This document shows positions 47,780-58,175 of a stretch of DNA of 64,000 bases, piece by piece. The translations under genes and the position numbers were made by a program. The stretch's first letter is position 1; the number at the start of each line of letters is the position of its first letter. This stretch comes from Actinoplanes missouriensis 431 (lineage in GTDB: Bacteria; Actinomycetota; Actinomycetes; Mycobacteriales; Micromonosporaceae), in NCBI RefSeq assembly GCF_000284295.1, contig NC_017093.1, forward strand, positions 1 through 64,000, given 5' to 3'. The notes below the pieces were generated by a model that had not been told where the DNA came from, searched no databases, and saw nothing but the letters and a program-made list of their open reading frames with translations.

Positions 47780-49285
47780 TTGACCGCGCCCGCCGTACCG
47801 GCTCCGCCGCCCGCCTCCACGGGCGAGATGTCGCGTATCCCGACGGGATGGAAGACACGCCGCAACGCCGAGCTCGGGCTCCTGGCGTTCGCCATGGTGA
47901 TCGTCGCCGTCTTCGGCGCGACCGTCGAGGCCAACCAGTTCGGCGAGATCCGGATGACCGCCTGGATCCCGGCCGCGCTGGTCGGCATCCTCTTCCTCGG
48001 GCTGCACGTGGTGGTTCGCTACACCGCGCCGTTCGCCGACCCGGTGCTGCTGCCGGCCGTCGCGTTGATCAACGGCATCGGCGTGGCGTTCCTCCGTCGT
48101 CTCGACCTGGCCCGCGCGATCGCGCAGAAACAGCCGGAGCCGGGGATCTTCGCCGGCACCGGCGGACGTCAGCTGGCCTGGACCCTCGCGTCGCTCATCC
48201 TGGCGGCGGTGCTGCTCCTGCTGATCCGGGACCACAAGATCGTTTCTCGGTACGCGTACACACTCGGCCTGGTCGGCATCGTGCTCGTGATGTTGCCGGC
48301 GGTGCTGCCGCCGAGCATCTCCGAGGTCAACGGCGCACGGCTGTGGATCCGTTTCGGGTCGTTCTCGATCCAGCCCGGTGAGTTCGCCAAACTCGCCCTC
48401 GTCTCGTTCTTCGCGTACTACCTGGTGCGCAAACGAGAAGTGCTCTCGCTGGCCAGCCGGCGCTTTCTCGGCATCGACTTCCCGCGCGGCCGCGACCTCG
48501 GTCCGGTCGTCACGGTCTGGCTGCTGAGCCTGCTGGTCCTCGTCTTCGAGAAGGACCTCGGCACCGCGCTGCTGTACTTCGGGCTCTTCGTGGTCACCCT
48601 CTACGTCGCCACCGAGCGGGCCAGCTGGCTGATCATCGGTCTGCTGCTGTTCTTCGGCGGCGTCTACGTGGCGTACCTGCTGGGCGCCTCGGTCGGCGGT
48701 CCGTTCGCGAACTTCTACGACCGGGCCGAGGTCTGGCTGGACCCGTTCGCCCTGGAGAACTACGAGCGGGAGAGCGGCAGCAGTTACCAGCTCGTGCAGG
48801 GCCTGCTCGGCCTCGGCACCGGTGGCCTCTTCGGCGCCGGACCGGGCGCCGGATCGCCGGGCAAGGTGCCCGAGGTGCGGACCGACTTCATCTTCGCCGG
48901 CCTCGGTGAGGAGATCGGGCTCTTCGGCCTCGCCGCGCTGCTGGTGCTCTACCTGCTGATCGTCGAGCGTGGCCTGCGGGCCGCGCTGGCGGTGCGCGAC
49001 TCGTTCGGCAAGCTGGTCGCCGGCGGCCTGGCCTTCACGCTCGGCCTGCAGGTCTTCGTGATCCTCGGTGGCATCACCGGCCTGATCCCGCTGACCGGTC
49101 AGACCACGCCGTTCCTCTCCGCCGGTGGCTCGTCACTGATGGCGAACTGGTTGTTGATCGCGATGCTCTTGCGGATCTCGGACGCGGCCCGCCAGCCGGT
49201 GACCGGGGCCGGGCCGGAACGACCCGGACCGAAGAAGGCACCCACCCAGCTCCACGGCGCCATGACGGAGGTGATCAAGCCGTGA
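47780..49285 (+). CDS. rodA: SEDS-family peptidoglycan polymerase (RodA/FtsW)
   Basis: An integral membrane glycosyltransferase of 501 residues with about twelve helices. SEDS signatures are NGARLWIRFGSFSIQPGEFA, KLALVSFFAYYL, EKDLGTALLYFGLF, RTDFIFAGLGEEIGLFG and TGQTTPFLSAGGSSLMANW. The position between pstP and pbpA matches mycobacterial rodA. It starts at TTG 47780 after GGGGA and overlaps pbpA by 4 bases, so SEDS enzyme and transpeptidase are coupled. Confidence 0.94.
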   Translation: MTAPAVPAPPPASTGEMSRIPTGWKTRRNAELGLLAFAMVIVAVFGATVEANQFGEIRMTAWIPAALVGILFLGLHVVVRYTAPFADPVLLPAVALINGIGVAFLRRLDLARAIAQKQPEPGIFAGTGGRQLAWTLASLILAAVLLLLIRDHKIVSRYAYTLGLVGIVLVMLPAVLPPSISEVNGARLWIRFGSFSIQPGEFAKLALVSFFAYYLVRKREVLSLASRRFLGIDFPRGRDLGPVVTVWLLSLLVLVFEKDLGTALLYFGLFVVTLYVATERASWLIIGLLLFFGGVYVAYLLGASVGGPFANFYDRAEVWLDPFALENYERESGSSYQLVQGLLGLGTGGLFGAGPGAGSPGKVPEVRTDFIFAGLGEEIGLFGLAALLVLYLLIVERGLRAALAVRDSFGKLVAGGLAFTLGLQVFVILGGITGLIPLTGQTTPFLSAGGSSLMANWLLIAMLLRISDAARQPVTGAGPERPGPKKAPTQLHGAMTEVIKP

Positions 49286-50781
49286 ACGCACCCCTGCGCC
49301 GCTCCGGCGTGGTCATCCTGGTTCTGTTCGGCCTGCTCTTCGCGAACCTCAACTGGGTTCAGTTCTACAAGGCCGACGAGTACCGCACGCACGACTTCAA
49401 CAGCCGGGTCGTGGTCGCCGAGTACGAGACGCCGCGTGGCGTGATCGAGGCCGGTGGTCAGGCGCTCGCGCAGAACAAGACGACCGACGACGAGCTGAAG
49501 TACCTGCGCACGTACCCCGAGGGGAAGATTTACGCGCCGGTGATCGGCTACAAGCCGGTGATCATCGGCGCAACCGGCATCGAGGCGAGCGAGAACGACT
49601 TCCTCTCCGGCGCCAGCGACAAGCTCTTCGCGGACAGGCTCAGCAGCATGTTCACCGGTGACAACCCCGGTGGCGGCAACGTGGTGCTGTCGCTGAACAC
49701 GAAGGCGCAAGAGGTCGCCTGGAAGCAGATGACCGACAACCAGCGTGGCGTGACGAAGGGCGCGGCGGTCGCGATCGACCCCGGCACCGGCGCGATCCAG
49801 GCGATGGTGTCGATGCCGAGCTACGACCCGAACCCGCTGGTCAGCCACGACACGGAGGCGGCTTCCAAGGCGTACAACGCGCTGGTGAAGGACAAGGACG
49901 AGCCGCTGATCAACCGTGCGGTCGGCGCGACCCTGCCGCCCGGCTCGGTGTTCAAGGTGATCGTCTCGGCGGCCGCGCTGCAGAACGGCTACAAGACCTC
50001 CACCGAGATCGAGGCGGGCAGCGTCTACCGCGAGGGCGGCGCCACGATCCGCAACTCCGAGGAGGAGGTCTGCCCCGGCTCGCAGGTCACCCTCAAGGAG
50101 GCGCTGACCGAGAGCTGCAACACCGGTTTCGCCCGGCTCGGCGTCGCGCTCGGCGCCGACAAGGTGAAGGACACCGCGAAGGCGTTCGGCTTCGAGGACG
50201 ACACCATCAAGGTCGGCGACCTGGACAGCAAGAGCGGCCTCTCGGTCGCGGCCAGCCGCACCGGCGAGATCGCGAACCCGGACGGCACCACCGACACCGC
50301 GGCGCTCGCCCAGTCCTCGCTCGGCCAGCGCGACGTCCGGATGACCCCGCTGCAGGGCGCGCTGATGGCAGCCACGGTGGCGAACGGCGGCCGGCAGATG
50401 CGGCCCTACCTGGTGCAGAAACTGCTCGGCCCGGACCGCCGGACGATCTACACGGCGGAAGCGGAGAAGCTGCGCGAGCCGATCACGTCGGGCGTCGCGG
50501 ACGACCTGCGCGACATGATGGTCAGCGTCGTCGAGAACGGAACCGGAAAGCGGGCCCGGATCGAGGGCTTCACGGTCGGCGGCAAGACCGGCACCGCGCA
50601 GAACGCGGAGGGCGCGAACCCGCACGGCTGGTTCATCGGCTTCGCCTTCGACGAGAGCGGCAAGGCCGTCTCGGCGGTCTGCGTCATGCTGGAGAACGTG
50701 CCCGGCGGACACGCGAGTGCCGAGGCTGCCCGGATCGCCGGGCTCATCATGAAGGCCGCGGCGGGCCGGGGAGGGGACTGA
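49282..50781 (+). CDS. pbpA: Class B penicillin-binding protein PbpA
   Basis: This transpeptidase partners the adjacent RodA/FtsW enzyme. The 499-residue protein has an N-terminal anchor (GVVILVLFGLLFANLNWVQF) and the transpeptidase motifs SVFK (Ser222 nucleophile, Lys225), SCN (278-280) and KTG (435-437). The length and order match mycobacterial pbpA. pknA starts one base after the stop. Confidence 0.95.
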   Translation: MNAPLRRSGVVILVLFGLLFANLNWVQFYKADEYRTHDFNSRVVVAEYETPRGVIEAGGQALAQNKTTDDELKYLRTYPEGKIYAPVIGYKPVIIGATGIEASENDFLSGASDKLFADRLSSMFTGDNPGGGNVVLSLNTKAQEVAWKQMTDNQRGVTKGAAVAIDPGTGAIQAMVSMPSYDPNPLVSHDTEAASKAYNALVKDKDEPLINRAVGATLPPGSVFKVIVSAAALQNGYKTSTEIEAGSVYREGGATIRNSEEEVCPGSQVTLKEALTESCNTGFARLGVALGADKVKDTAKAFGFEDDTIKVGDLDSKSGLSVAASRTGEIANPDGTTDTAALAQSSLGQRDVRMTPLQGALMAATVANGGRQMRPYLVQKLLGPDRRTIYTAEAEKLREPITSGVADDLRDMMVSVVENGTGKRARIEGFTVGGKTGTAQNAEGANPHGWFIGFAFDESGKAVSAVCVMLENVPGGHASAEAARIAGLIMKAAAGRGGD

Positions 50782-50782
50782 G

Positions 50783-52144
50783 ATGATCCGCCCGGGGGTC
50801 ACGCTCGGTGGGCGGTACCGCTTGGATGAGCGGATCGCCGGCGGTGGCATGGGTGACGTCTGGCGTGGCACCGACGAGGTGCTGGGCCGGACCGTCGCGG
50901 TCAAGATCCTGCTACCCGCCCTGCTGGACGAGCCGGGCTTCGCCGAGCGGTTCCGCGGTGAGGCGCGGACCATGGCCACGATCAACCACCCGGGCGTCGT
51001 CGACGTCTACGACTACGGCAGCGACCAGCAGCTCGCGTTCCTCGTCATGGAGTACGTCGAGGGCGACGCGCTCTCCCGGACGCTGAGCCGGGTGGGCCGG
51101 TTGACGCCGGCCCGGACCATGGCGCTCGTCGCGCAGGCCGCCGACGCGTTGCAGGCAGCGCACGCGAACGGCATCGTCCACCGCGACGTCAAACCCGGCA
51201 ACCTTCTGGTACGGCCTAACGGCACCCTGGTCCTGACGGACTTCGGCATCGCGCGCTCGGCCCTCGTCGGGCAGCTGACCGTGGCGGGCGCGGTGCTCGG
51301 CACGGCGTCGTACATCTCGCCGGAGCAGGCCGCCGGCGACGTCGCCACGCCGGCGTCCGACGTCTACGCGCTCGGGGTCGTCGCGTACCAGTGTCTTTCC
51401 GGGCATCGGCCGTTCGACGGCGCGACCCCGATCGAGATCGCCATGAAGCACGTCCGGGAGAGGCCCCGGCCGCTGCCCGGCGACATCCCGCCCGCGGTGC
51501 GCGCCATTGTGGACCGCGCCATGGACAAGGACCCGTCCGGTCGCTGGCCGAGCGCCGCCGCGATGGCCTCGGTGGCCCGGCAGGCCGCCGCGTCGCTGAC
51601 CACCACGGTGCAGCCGCCGATCTCCTCCCCGCCGAACTCGGCGCCGCCGCACGCGCAGCCCCGGCACCCCGGGCCGCCGACGTCCCGGCCGCAGTCCGGA
51701 GCCGCCGCGCGCGCCTCGGTGCCCCGGCCGGTCTCCGGCGCTCGGGGCGCGGCCTCGGTGCCGACGTCACCGTCACCCCAGATGCACGCGGGGCCGATGC
51801 CGCCGCCGTACCGGCCGCAGTCCGGGCCGCCGGCCAACGCCTATCCCTCTCCCGCCTCACCGGCCGCGAAGCCGGAGAACACCTTCGGGCGCCAGGTCCT
51901 GGTCGTGCTGGCCGTGGTGCTCGCCCTTCTCGTCCTCCTCTGCGCCGGGGTCATCTCTTTCCTATTACGAGATGGCAACGGCAGCAGCGCCGTAGGCAGC
52001 ACGCTGGGCTATCACAGCAGCTCTGCGGCTATCCTCCGCTCGGGCGTGGTTGCTGACCCTGTGTCGGTGGCGTCGTACCGTCTTATGAAGGCCGATGCCC
52101 AGCTCGGCCGGATCCGACTGAACGAAGGACAACAGACGTTATGA
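50783..52144 (+). CDS. pknA: Ser/Thr protein kinase PknA
   Basis: The 453-residue transmembrane kinase has an N-terminal kinase domain: Gly loop GGGMGDVW, catalytic Lys41 (VAVKIL), HRDVKPGNLL (about 133-142), DFG (153-155) and GTASYISPEQA. A ~100-residue Pro-rich juxtamembrane linker, a membrane helix (about 370-392) and a short external tail of ~60 residues without PASTA follow. Its end overlaps pknB by 4 bases. Confidence 0.94.
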   Translation: MIRPGVTLGGRYRLDERIAGGGMGDVWRGTDEVLGRTVAVKILLPALLDEPGFAERFRGEARTMATINHPGVVDVYDYGSDQQLAFLVMEYVEGDALSRTLSRVGRLTPARTMALVAQAADALQAAHANGIVHRDVKPGNLLVRPNGTLVLTDFGIARSALVGQLTVAGAVLGTASYISPEQAAGDVATPASDVYALGVVAYQCLSGHRPFDGATPIEIAMKHVRERPRPLPGDIPPAVRAIVDRAMDKDPSGRWPSAAAMASVARQAAASLTTTVQPPISSPPNSAPPHAQPRHPGPPTSRPQSGAAARASVPRPVSGARGAASVPTSPSPQMHAGPMPPPYRPQSGPPANAYPSPASPAAKPENTFGRQVLVVLAVVLALLVLLCAGVISFLLRDGNGSSAVGSTLGYHSSSAAILRSGVVADPVSVASYRLMKADAQLGRIRLNEGQQTL

Positions 52145-53943
52145 CGGCGCAGGCCCGCCTGCTCGGTGGCAGGTATCAGGTCGGCGAGCTGCTCGGCTAC
52201 GGCGGCATGGCAGAGGTGCACCGCGGGCGCGACCTGCGCCTCGGCCGTGACGTGGCGATCAAGATGCTGCGCACCGACCTGGCCCGGGATGCCACGTTCC
52301 AGGAGCGGTTCCGGCGTGAGGCACAGAACTCGGCGGCTCTGAACCACCCAGCGATCGTCGCCGTCTACGACACGGGCGAGGAGACCTCCGCCACCGGCGA
52401 GCGGCTCCCGTTCATCGTGATGGAGTTCGTGAGCGGCCGCACCCTCAAGGAAGTCCTCGCCCAGGAGCAGCGCCTTCAGCCGCGGCGGGCACTCGAGATC
52501 ATCGCGGATATCTGCGCGGCGCTGGAGTTCAGCCACCGGCACGGGATCATCCACCGGGACATCAAGCCCGGCAACGTGATGATCACGCAGAACGGCCAGG
52601 TCAAGGTGATGGACTTCGGCATCGCCCGCGCCCTGGCCAGCGGCGCCACGACGATGACGCAGACCAGCGCGGTGATCGGCACAGCGCAATATCTGTCACC
52701 CGAGCAGGCGCGCGGCGAGTCCGTCGACGCGCGCTCCGATGTGTACGCGGCGGGCTGCGTCCTCTTCGAGCTGATCGTCGGGCACCCGCCGTTCGTCGGG
52801 GACAGCCCGGTCAGCGTGGCGTACCAGCACGTCCGGGAAGACCCGAAGCCGCCGAGCTCGATCGTCCGCGACCTGCCGCCGGACATCGACGCGATCACGC
52901 TGAAGGCGCTCGCGAAGAACCCGCTGAACCGTTACCAGTCCGCCCAGGAGATGCGCGCCGACGCGCTGCGTGCCGTCTCCGGCCGCCCGGTCATGGCCAC
53001 CCCGGTGATGAGCCAGGCCGAGACCGTGGCGATGACCGCCGGCCCGCGCCAGTGGCAGCCGCAGGCAGCCACCACGATGCAGCGCCCGATCCCCGCCGGG
53101 GTCGCGCCGCAGGGCAAGCCGGAGAACAAGTCGTCCTGGGTGATGGCCGTGCTGGCCGGGCTTAGCGTGCTCGTCGTGATCGTCCTGGGCGTCGCGCTCG
53201 CGATGAGCCGCGACCGAGACAACACCGAGGACACACCGGCGGTCGCCACGGTGACGATGCCCAACCTGGAGGGCCTCACCGAGGCGGAAGCCCGCAAGGA
53301 GCTGGACCAGCAGGGCCTCAACAACCGGACCGCGCAGGCCCCGACGACGAAGCAGGACTGCACCGGAACGGTGGTCAAGCAGTCCCCGGATCCGAACACG
53401 CAGATCGAGGTCACCGCGGCCGTCAGCTACCAGCTGTGCAACGCGCCCGACGAGGTCGAAGTGCCGACCGGCCTGGTCGGTGGCACGTCGAGCGCAGCAG
53501 AGGCGGCGCTGGTCGCCAAGGGCCTCAGGGTGGACTTCCGTGAGACCGCCAGCCCTGAGCCGAAGGGCCAGGTGCTCTCCGTGGAGCGCGCCGGCAAAGA
53601 GGTCGAGCCCGGCACCACGATCACCGTGAAGATCTCCGACAACAGCCAGACCCTGGTCCCGGACGTGACGGGTGTGTCGCAGGAGGTCGCCAACGACCGG
53701 CTCGAGCAGGCCGGTCTCAACGGCACCCAGGGCCAGAGCATCCAGGTCGAGGGTGGCACCCCCGGCGACGTCGCGAAGCAGAGCCCGGCCGCCGGCAAGA
53801 AGGTCGACAAGGGCAGCAGGATCACCCTGACCATCGTCGCCGAGCCGAAGACGGAAAGCCCGAGCCCCGACCCCTCCCTCAGCGAGACCCCGCCGGGCGA
53901 GGGCGACGGCGATGGTGAAGGCGGCGGCACCACCGAGCAGTAA
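52141..53943 (+). CDS. pknB: Ser/Thr protein kinase PknB with PASTA repeats
   Basis: The 600-residue kinase senses the cell wall through external PASTA domains. Kinase features: Gly loop GYGGMAEVH, Lys41 (VAIKML), HRDIKPGNVM (about 138-147), DFG (158-160), the activation loop ATTMTQTSAVIGTAQYLSPE and the conserved C-lobe. A membrane helix lies at about 332-357. Three PASTA domains follow (about 368-435, 438-503 and 505-575; mycobacterial PknB has four), then an acidic Gly/Glu tail. Confidence 0.96.
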   Translation: MTAQARLLGGRYQVGELLGYGGMAEVHRGRDLRLGRDVAIKMLRTDLARDATFQERFRREAQNSAALNHPAIVAVYDTGEETSATGERLPFIVMEFVSGRTLKEVLAQEQRLQPRRALEIIADICAALEFSHRHGIIHRDIKPGNVMITQNGQVKVMDFGIARALASGATTMTQTSAVIGTAQYLSPEQARGESVDARSDVYAAGCVLFELIVGHPPFVGDSPVSVAYQHVREDPKPPSSIVRDLPPDIDAITLKALAKNPLNRYQSAQEMRADALRAVSGRPVMATPVMSQAETVAMTAGPRQWQPQAATTMQRPIPAGVAPQGKPENKSSWVMAVLAGLSVLVVIVLGVALAMSRDRDNTEDTPAVATVTMPNLEGLTEAEARKELDQQGLNNRTAQAPTTKQDCTGTVVKQSPDPNTQIEVTAAVSYQLCNAPDEVEVPTGLVGGTSSAAEAALVAKGLRVDFRETASPEPKGQVLSVERAGKEVEPGTTITVKISDNSQTLVPDVTGVSQEVANDRLEQAGLNGTQGQSIQVEGGTPGDVAKQSPAAGKKVDKGSRITLTIVAEPKTESPSPDPSLSETPPGEGDGDGEGGGTTEQ

Positions 53944-53953
53944 GCAGACACGA

Positions 53954-53987
53954 AAAGGCCGGTGTCCCGCCTGGGGCACCGGCCTTT
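53954..53987. terminator. Bidirectional terminator pknB / trpG
   Basis: AAAGGCCGGTG (53954-53964), a 12-base loop and CACCGGCCTTT (53977-53987) form a perfect 11-bp hairpin with A- and T-rich outer ends. It lies between the convergent pknB and trpG genes and can end both. Confidence 0.85.
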
Positions 53988-53992
53988 CTGCT

Positions 53993-54036
53993 GTTCGTGC
54001 CGGTTTTTGTTCGTGCCGGTTTTTGTTCGTGCCGGT
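53993..54036 (+). repeat. 16-bp tandem repeat, about 2.7 copies
   Basis: The unit GTTCGTGCCGGTTTTT is repeated exactly at 53993-54008 and 54009-54024, with a partial third copy to 54036. It fills the gap between the pknB terminator and the trpG stop. It may be slippage, or reiterated T-runs that add to termination. Confidence 0.9.
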
Positions 54037-54686
54037 CAGGCGGTGGCGAACGCGGAACGGCGGCGGGTCTCCACCTCGGCCGCCAGCGCCGGCGCCTTCT
54101 CCAGGGCGGCCTCCAGGCCGCAGGAGGCCAGCCAGTTCGCCAGCATTGTGTGGCCGCCCTCGGTGAGCACCGACTCCGGGTGGAACTGCACGCCCTCGAT
54201 CGGAAGCTCGCGGTGCCGCATCGCCATCACCACACCCGATTCGGTACGCCCGGTCACCTCGATCTCCGCCGGAAGCGTCTCCGGAAGGACGGCGAGGGAG
54301 TGGTACCTGGTCGCGGTGAACGGATCCGGCAGTCCGGCCAGCACACCCGTCCCGGCGTGGTGCACCTCGGAGGTCTTGCCGTGCAGCAGCTCGGGCGCGC
54401 GGGTCACCGTGGCGCCGAACGCCGCCCCGATCGCCTGGTGACCAAGGCAAACCCCAAACATCGGGAGCTTTCCGGCGTACGCCTTGATCACGTCCATCAT
54501 GATCCCGGCGCGCTCGGGTGACCCCGGACCGGGCGAGAGCAGCAGACCGGCGGCGCCGAACTCGCCGACCTCGTCGACCGAGATCTCGTCGTTGCGCCGC
54601 ACCTCGCAGTCCGCCCCGAGCTGACCGAGGTACTGGACCAGGTTGAAGACGAACGAGTCGTAGTTGTCGATGACCAGGATGCGCAA
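54036..54686 (-). CDS. trpG: Glutamine amidotransferase, anthranilate/aminodeoxychorismate synthase component II
   Basis: A class I glutamine amidotransferase of 216 residues that supplies ammonia for anthranilate or p-aminobenzoate synthesis. Features: MRILVIDNYDSFVFNLVQYL, LLLSPGPGSPERAG, the nucleophile in GVCLGHQAIG (Cys80) and the His/Glu pair in VQFHPESVLTEGG. The partner subunit is not in the window. TTG 54686 with an upstream AGG is chosen because the Rossmann strand starts there; a longer reading adds only low-complexity sequence. Confidence 0.9.
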   Translation of the reverse strand: MRILVIDNYDSFVFNLVQYLGQLGADCEVRRNDEISVDEVGEFGAAGLLLSPGPGSPERAGIMMDVIKAYAGKLPMFGVCLGHQAIGAAFGATVTRAPELLHGKTSEVHHAGTGVLAGLPDPFTATRYHSLAVLPETLPAEIEVTGRTESGVVMAMRHRELPIEGVQFHPESVLTEGGHTMLANWLASCGLEAALEKAPALAAEVETRRRSAFATA

Positions 54687-54690
54687 CTCA

Positions 54691-54963
54691 TCACCTGCTG
54701 GGGCGTTCGCTGGGGTGGGGTTCGTTGGACTCGGTGCTGTACGGCAGTTCCTCCGGGGCGCCCTCGTCACCGGGGATGCCCGTCTCCGAACCGTCCTGCC
54801 CGGTGCCCGACTCCACCTGCACGTCGTCGAAGGGCAGCAGCGGCGTGGCCCAGGGGAAGACCACGTACCAGAGCAGGGCGCCCGTCGCCGCCACGAGCGC
54901 CAGCGACAGGGTCAGCTTGCTCCAGACGGCACCCGGGAGCTTGCGCCAGATCCAGGCGTACAT
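54691..54963 (-). CDS. Small single-pass membrane protein
   Basis: The 90-residue protein (MYAWIWRKLPGAVWSKLTLS) has one membrane helix (about 16-38) followed by an acidic external tail (SGTGQDGSETGIPGDEGAPE). Its start lies 3 bases after the sortase stop and its stop 4 bases before the trpG start, so it sits inside one operon. Similar short proteins occur here in related actinobacteria; the function is unknown. Confidence 0.7.
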   Translation of the reverse strand: MYAWIWRKLPGAVWSKLTLSLALVAATGALLWYVVFPWATPLLPFDDVQVESGTGQDGSETGIPGDEGAPEELPYSTESNEPHPSERPSR

Positions 54964-54966
54964 CGG

Positions 54967-57348
54967 TCAGCTTGCCTTCATCTCGGCAGGCATTCCGGCG
55001 TCCGGCTGGGCCTGGTCGCGGGGAGTCTTGCTGGCCAGCTCGGCGTGCACGATGAGCCGCTCGTAGTTGTTGAACTTCGGGTTGCAGGTGGTGAGCGTCA
55101 GCAGCGCCTTGGTCGGCTTCGCCTTCGGCTTGCCGGGCACGGCGGCGACGACCTCGACCTGGGTGGGCTTGACGACTTCGAGGTCGTAGACCTTGTAGAC
55201 GTACCAGCTGTCGCGGGTCTCGACACCGATCACGTCACCGGACTTCAGCTCGTCGAGCCGCCAGAAGATCTTCTTGATCCGGTGGCCGGCGACCGAGAAG
55301 TTGCCGACCTCGCCGGGCATCGCGGTCTCGGGGTAGTGGCCCGGCGCGTACTTGATGTCGGCCGGCTGGACGCCGTCGACGACCACCCACTCCTTGTCGA
55401 ACTTCGGGATGTAGAGACGTCCGACGAGGCTGTCACCCGGCGCGGCCGGGCCCTGCGGGGTGCTGGCCGTCGGCGCGACGGTCGGGTCCGCCCAGGCCTG
55501 GTCGAGCTCCTGAGCCAGGTGGTCCTGCTCGGACTGCACCTTGGCCGAGTTGCCGAAGACCTGATAGCCCGCGAAGAGCAGCACGATCAGACCGAAAGTG
55601 ATCATTACTTCGCCGGAGGTGCGGATACCGGTGCGGATCCGCGAGCCGACCGTGGGCCGGGTCAGCTCGGAGTAGACGCTCTTGTAGCCCTCGCCGGTCT
55701 GCTCCGGCCGGAGCTTGACCACCCGCTCGCCGCGCTTCGGCTTGTCGGCGTCCTCGTCCTCGGCCGTCGGCGGCACGTCCTCCGGGCCACCGGGCCGGAC
55801 GGCGGGGGTGGCGCTGACCGAGGCCGCGCCGAGCGTCGCGTCGGGGCCGGCTGCCTCACGAGCGGCCTGCGCCGCCGCACCCGGCGGCAGAACGGTGAGC
55901 TTGCCGGGAACCGGCGCGCCCGGAGCCAGCGTGGGCAGCATGCCGGTGGGTGCGTCGATGGTGCGGATGACGGTGGTCGGGCTGGGGTCACGGGTGGGTC
56001 CGACGGCGCCGTTGGCGGCCCAGGCGGGCGGTTCCTCCCGGCCCACGGCCCCGAGCATCGCGGTGGCGTCAGCAGCCCCGCCATGCCGACCCGCCGACCC
56101 CTGCGGCACACCGCCAGCCGGCATCGCGCCCTGCGGCACACCGCCGGCCGGGATCGCTCCCTGAGGCGCCGCGCCAGCCGGCATCGTGCCCAGCGGCACA
56201 CCGCCGGTCGGCACCGCACCCGGCGGCACCGCACCCGGCGGCACCGCACCGAGTGGCATGGCGGCAGGGCTCTGCGGCACGGCAGAGTGGGTCATCGCGA
56301 TCGGCGAGGTCGGCCGCTCCGATGCCGGAGCGGGACCCGCAGCGATAGGCGGAACCGGCGATTGCGGTGCCGGAATCGAGTTCCAGCTGTTGGTGCCCTC
56401 GACCGGGCTGTCCGATTCTGCACGCCTCCGCCGACCGCCGCGCCGGGTCGGAGCGGCAGCCGGCGACTGCGGATCGGCCGCCGGAGGCCCCAGCGGGCCA
56501 GCGGGCGGGGCCAGCGGGCCAGTGGGCTGGACCAGCGGGCCTGCGGGCGGCACCAGCGGGCCAGCGGGCGGGGCCAGCGGGCCAGCGGAGGGCGCCGGGG
56601 GGACGAGGGAAGACCCCGGAGTGGCAAAGGGCGCCTGCGGGGCGCCAGCGGGCGACTGAGGGCCGCCGGCAGACGGTCGGCGACCATCGGCGGGCGGCTG
56701 AGGGCTGCCCGCGGGTGACTGCGGCATGGGGGCCCACGCGGTGGTGGCCTCCCCACGACCCTCGGGGAGCAGCGGCTGCACGGGCGCCTCACCCGTGCTG
56801 ATCCGAGCCGTGGCGGCCGGATCAGTCCGCGGAACCCAGGAGGGCTGCTCCGCGACAGGAGAAGTGGCGGCAGCGGCGGGAGAAACGGACCGCGGCATGG
56901 CGGGCGGCTCGGACGGCCGGCCCGCCGGCGGACGGATCGGGGCCGTCGGCCCCTCGCCGGGTACTGAAACCGGCTCAGGGCGCACCGGAATGGCTGCCCG
57001 CCGCCGCGCGGCCGCCGCAGCGGCACTCACCTCGTCCGGAGTCGGGAGATCGGGAGTCGAGAGATCCGGAGTCGGAAGATCCGGAGTTGCGAGATTCGGA
57101 GTTGCGAGATCCGGCGTCGGGAGACCAGCCGAAGCGGGAGGTGTGGGGCCCGCGGGCGGGACCGGGCGCGCCGAGCGGGCTCCGACGTTGGCGCCGAGGC
57201 CGACCGGGGGCGACAGCGGGCCGCCGGGCACGCCGTCGTCCGAAGCGTCGGACACGCGTGGGATGTAGGCCGTCTGGCCCTCGTTGTCAGGGGCGCGGTG
57301 GCGGCCCTTGCCGGACGGGGTCTCCGGGTAGTCAGGGGGAACCATCAC
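54967..57348 (-). CDS. Class E sortase with very long disordered N-terminus
   Basis: The C-terminal ~220 residues are a sortase: a membrane helix ([17 protein letters not shown], about 575-592), [20 protein letters not shown] with the catalytic His, and [20 protein letters not shown] with the catalytic Cys (about 755) and Arg. Class E sortases anchor surface proteins by an LPxTG-type signal (LAxTG in the class). The preceding ~530 residues are Pro/Ala/Gly-rich repeats (TPDL-, PAGPL- and [14 protein letters not shown] units), far longer than usual. The GTG start at 57348 overlaps the DUF881 stop by 4 bases. Confidence 0.85.
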   Translation of the reverse strand: MMVPPDYPETPSGKGRHRAPDNEGQTAYIPRVSDASDDGVPGGPLSPPVGLGANVGARSARPVPPAGPTPPASAGLPTPDLATPNLATPDLPTPDLSTPDLPTPDEVSAAAAAARRRAAIPVRPEPVSVPGEGPTAPIRPPAGRPSEPPAMPRSVSPAAAATSPVAEQPSWVPRTDPAATARISTGEAPVQPLLPEGRGEATTAWAPMPQSPAGSPQPPADGRRPSAGGPQSPAGAPQAPFATPGSSLVPPAPSAGPLAPPAGPLVPPAGPLVQPTGPLAPPAGPLGPPAADPQSPAAAPTRRGGRRRRAESDSPVEGTNSWNSIPAPQSPVPPIAAGPAPASERPTSPIAMTHSAVPQSPAAMPLGAVPPGAVPPGAVPTGGVPLGTMPAGAAPQGAIPAGGVPQGAMPAGGVPQGSAGRHGGAADATAMLGAVGREEPPAWAANGAVGPTRDPSPTTVIRTIDAPTGMLPTLAPGAPVPGKLTVLPPGAAAQAAREAAGPDATLGAASVSATPAVRPGGPEDVPPTAEDEDADKPKRGERVVKLRPEQTGEGYKSVYSELTRPTVGSRIRTGIRTSGEVMITFGLIVLLFAGYQVFGNSAKVQSEQDHLAQELDQAWADPTVAPTASTPQGPAAPGDSLVGRLYIPKFDKEWVVVDGVQPADIKYAPGHYPETAMPGEVGNFSVAGHRIKKIFWRLDELKSGDVIGVETRDSWYVYKVYDLEVVKPTQVEVVAAVPGKPKAKPTKALLTLTTCNPKFNNYERLIVHAELASKTPRDQAQPDAGMPAEMKAS

Positions 57349-58175
57349 CGGGCAGCCTGCGCCGATCGGAGGTCGGTCGATCCGTCGTACGCCCGCACTG
57401 TCACGTTCTTCTCCACCTTTTCCGTGTAACCGAGCCCGAAGTCGGCGACGGCCTCGCGGAACTGCCTGACTCCTTCTGCCGAGTCCAACGCACGATCCAT
57501 GGCTGTGGGTTCGCCAATCGCCGTGATCTTGAACGGTGGCGAGAAGACCTGGCCGTGAAGGAGCAGCGTATTGCCGACACAGCGTACCGCGCTCGTGGAG
57601 ATGACGCGGACATCCATGATCGTCATCGCCTCGGCGCCACCTGCCCAGAGAGCGTTCACGACGGCCTGGACGTCACCCTGGTGGACCACCAGATCGTCGT
57701 TGTCGGGCGCGTTCTCGGCGAAGTCCGAGCCGCGCCGGGGCGAGTCGTCGAGGGTGACGGTGATGCCCGGTCCGCGCAGCGCGGTGAAGCCGGCCGGCTG
57801 GCGGATCGCGTCCGCGTTCTCGCTGGCGATCTTCACCGGCTGGTCGACCTCGGCGAGCCGGGCGGTCTCCTCGTCGACCTCGGCGAGCAGAGCGGCGGCC
57901 CGTTTCTCGCTCACGGCCAGGCGGTCCCGTTTCTCGGCGATCAACTGGGTCAGTTGCGGCCTCCGGTCGTCCCGCAGTGCCGTACCGTCTGCGGTTGTCG
58001 CCGAGGTGGTGAAGAGCAGACCCGCAGCCAGCGCGATGAGCGGGACCCCGGCGGACCAGATCGATTTTTTCGCGCCGCGCCGTGGCCGGAGGCCGCGCGC
58101 GGCACGCCGCAGCACGAGCCGCCAGGAGGGCCCGACAGCGCGGTCATCGCTGCCGCCACCCGTTGAAAACACCAC
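57345..58175 (-). CDS. DUF881 membrane protein
   Basis: The 276-residue protein has a basic N-terminus, a membrane helix (about 41-60), a coiled-coil stretch ([20 protein letters not shown] ... [10 protein letters not shown], about 74-112) and an external DUF881 domain ([52 protein letters not shown]). DUF881 proteins are encoded near crgA in actinobacteria; the role is unknown, and the form suggests a division- or envelope-associated protein. It is divergent from crgA. Confidence 0.88.
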   Translation of the reverse strand: MVFSTGGGSDDRAVGPSWRLVLRRAARGLRPRRGAKKSIWSAGVPLIALAAGLLFTTSATTADGTALRDDRRPQLTQLIAEKRDRLAVSEKRAAALLAEVDEETARLAEVDQPVKIASENADAIRQPAGFTALRGPGITVTLDDSPRRGSDFAENAPDNDDLVVHQGDVQAVVNALWAGGAEAMTIMDVRVISTSAVRCVGNTLLLHGQVFSPPFKITAIGEPTAMDRALDSAEGVRQFREAVADFGLGYTEKVEKNVTVRAYDGSTDLRSAQAAR

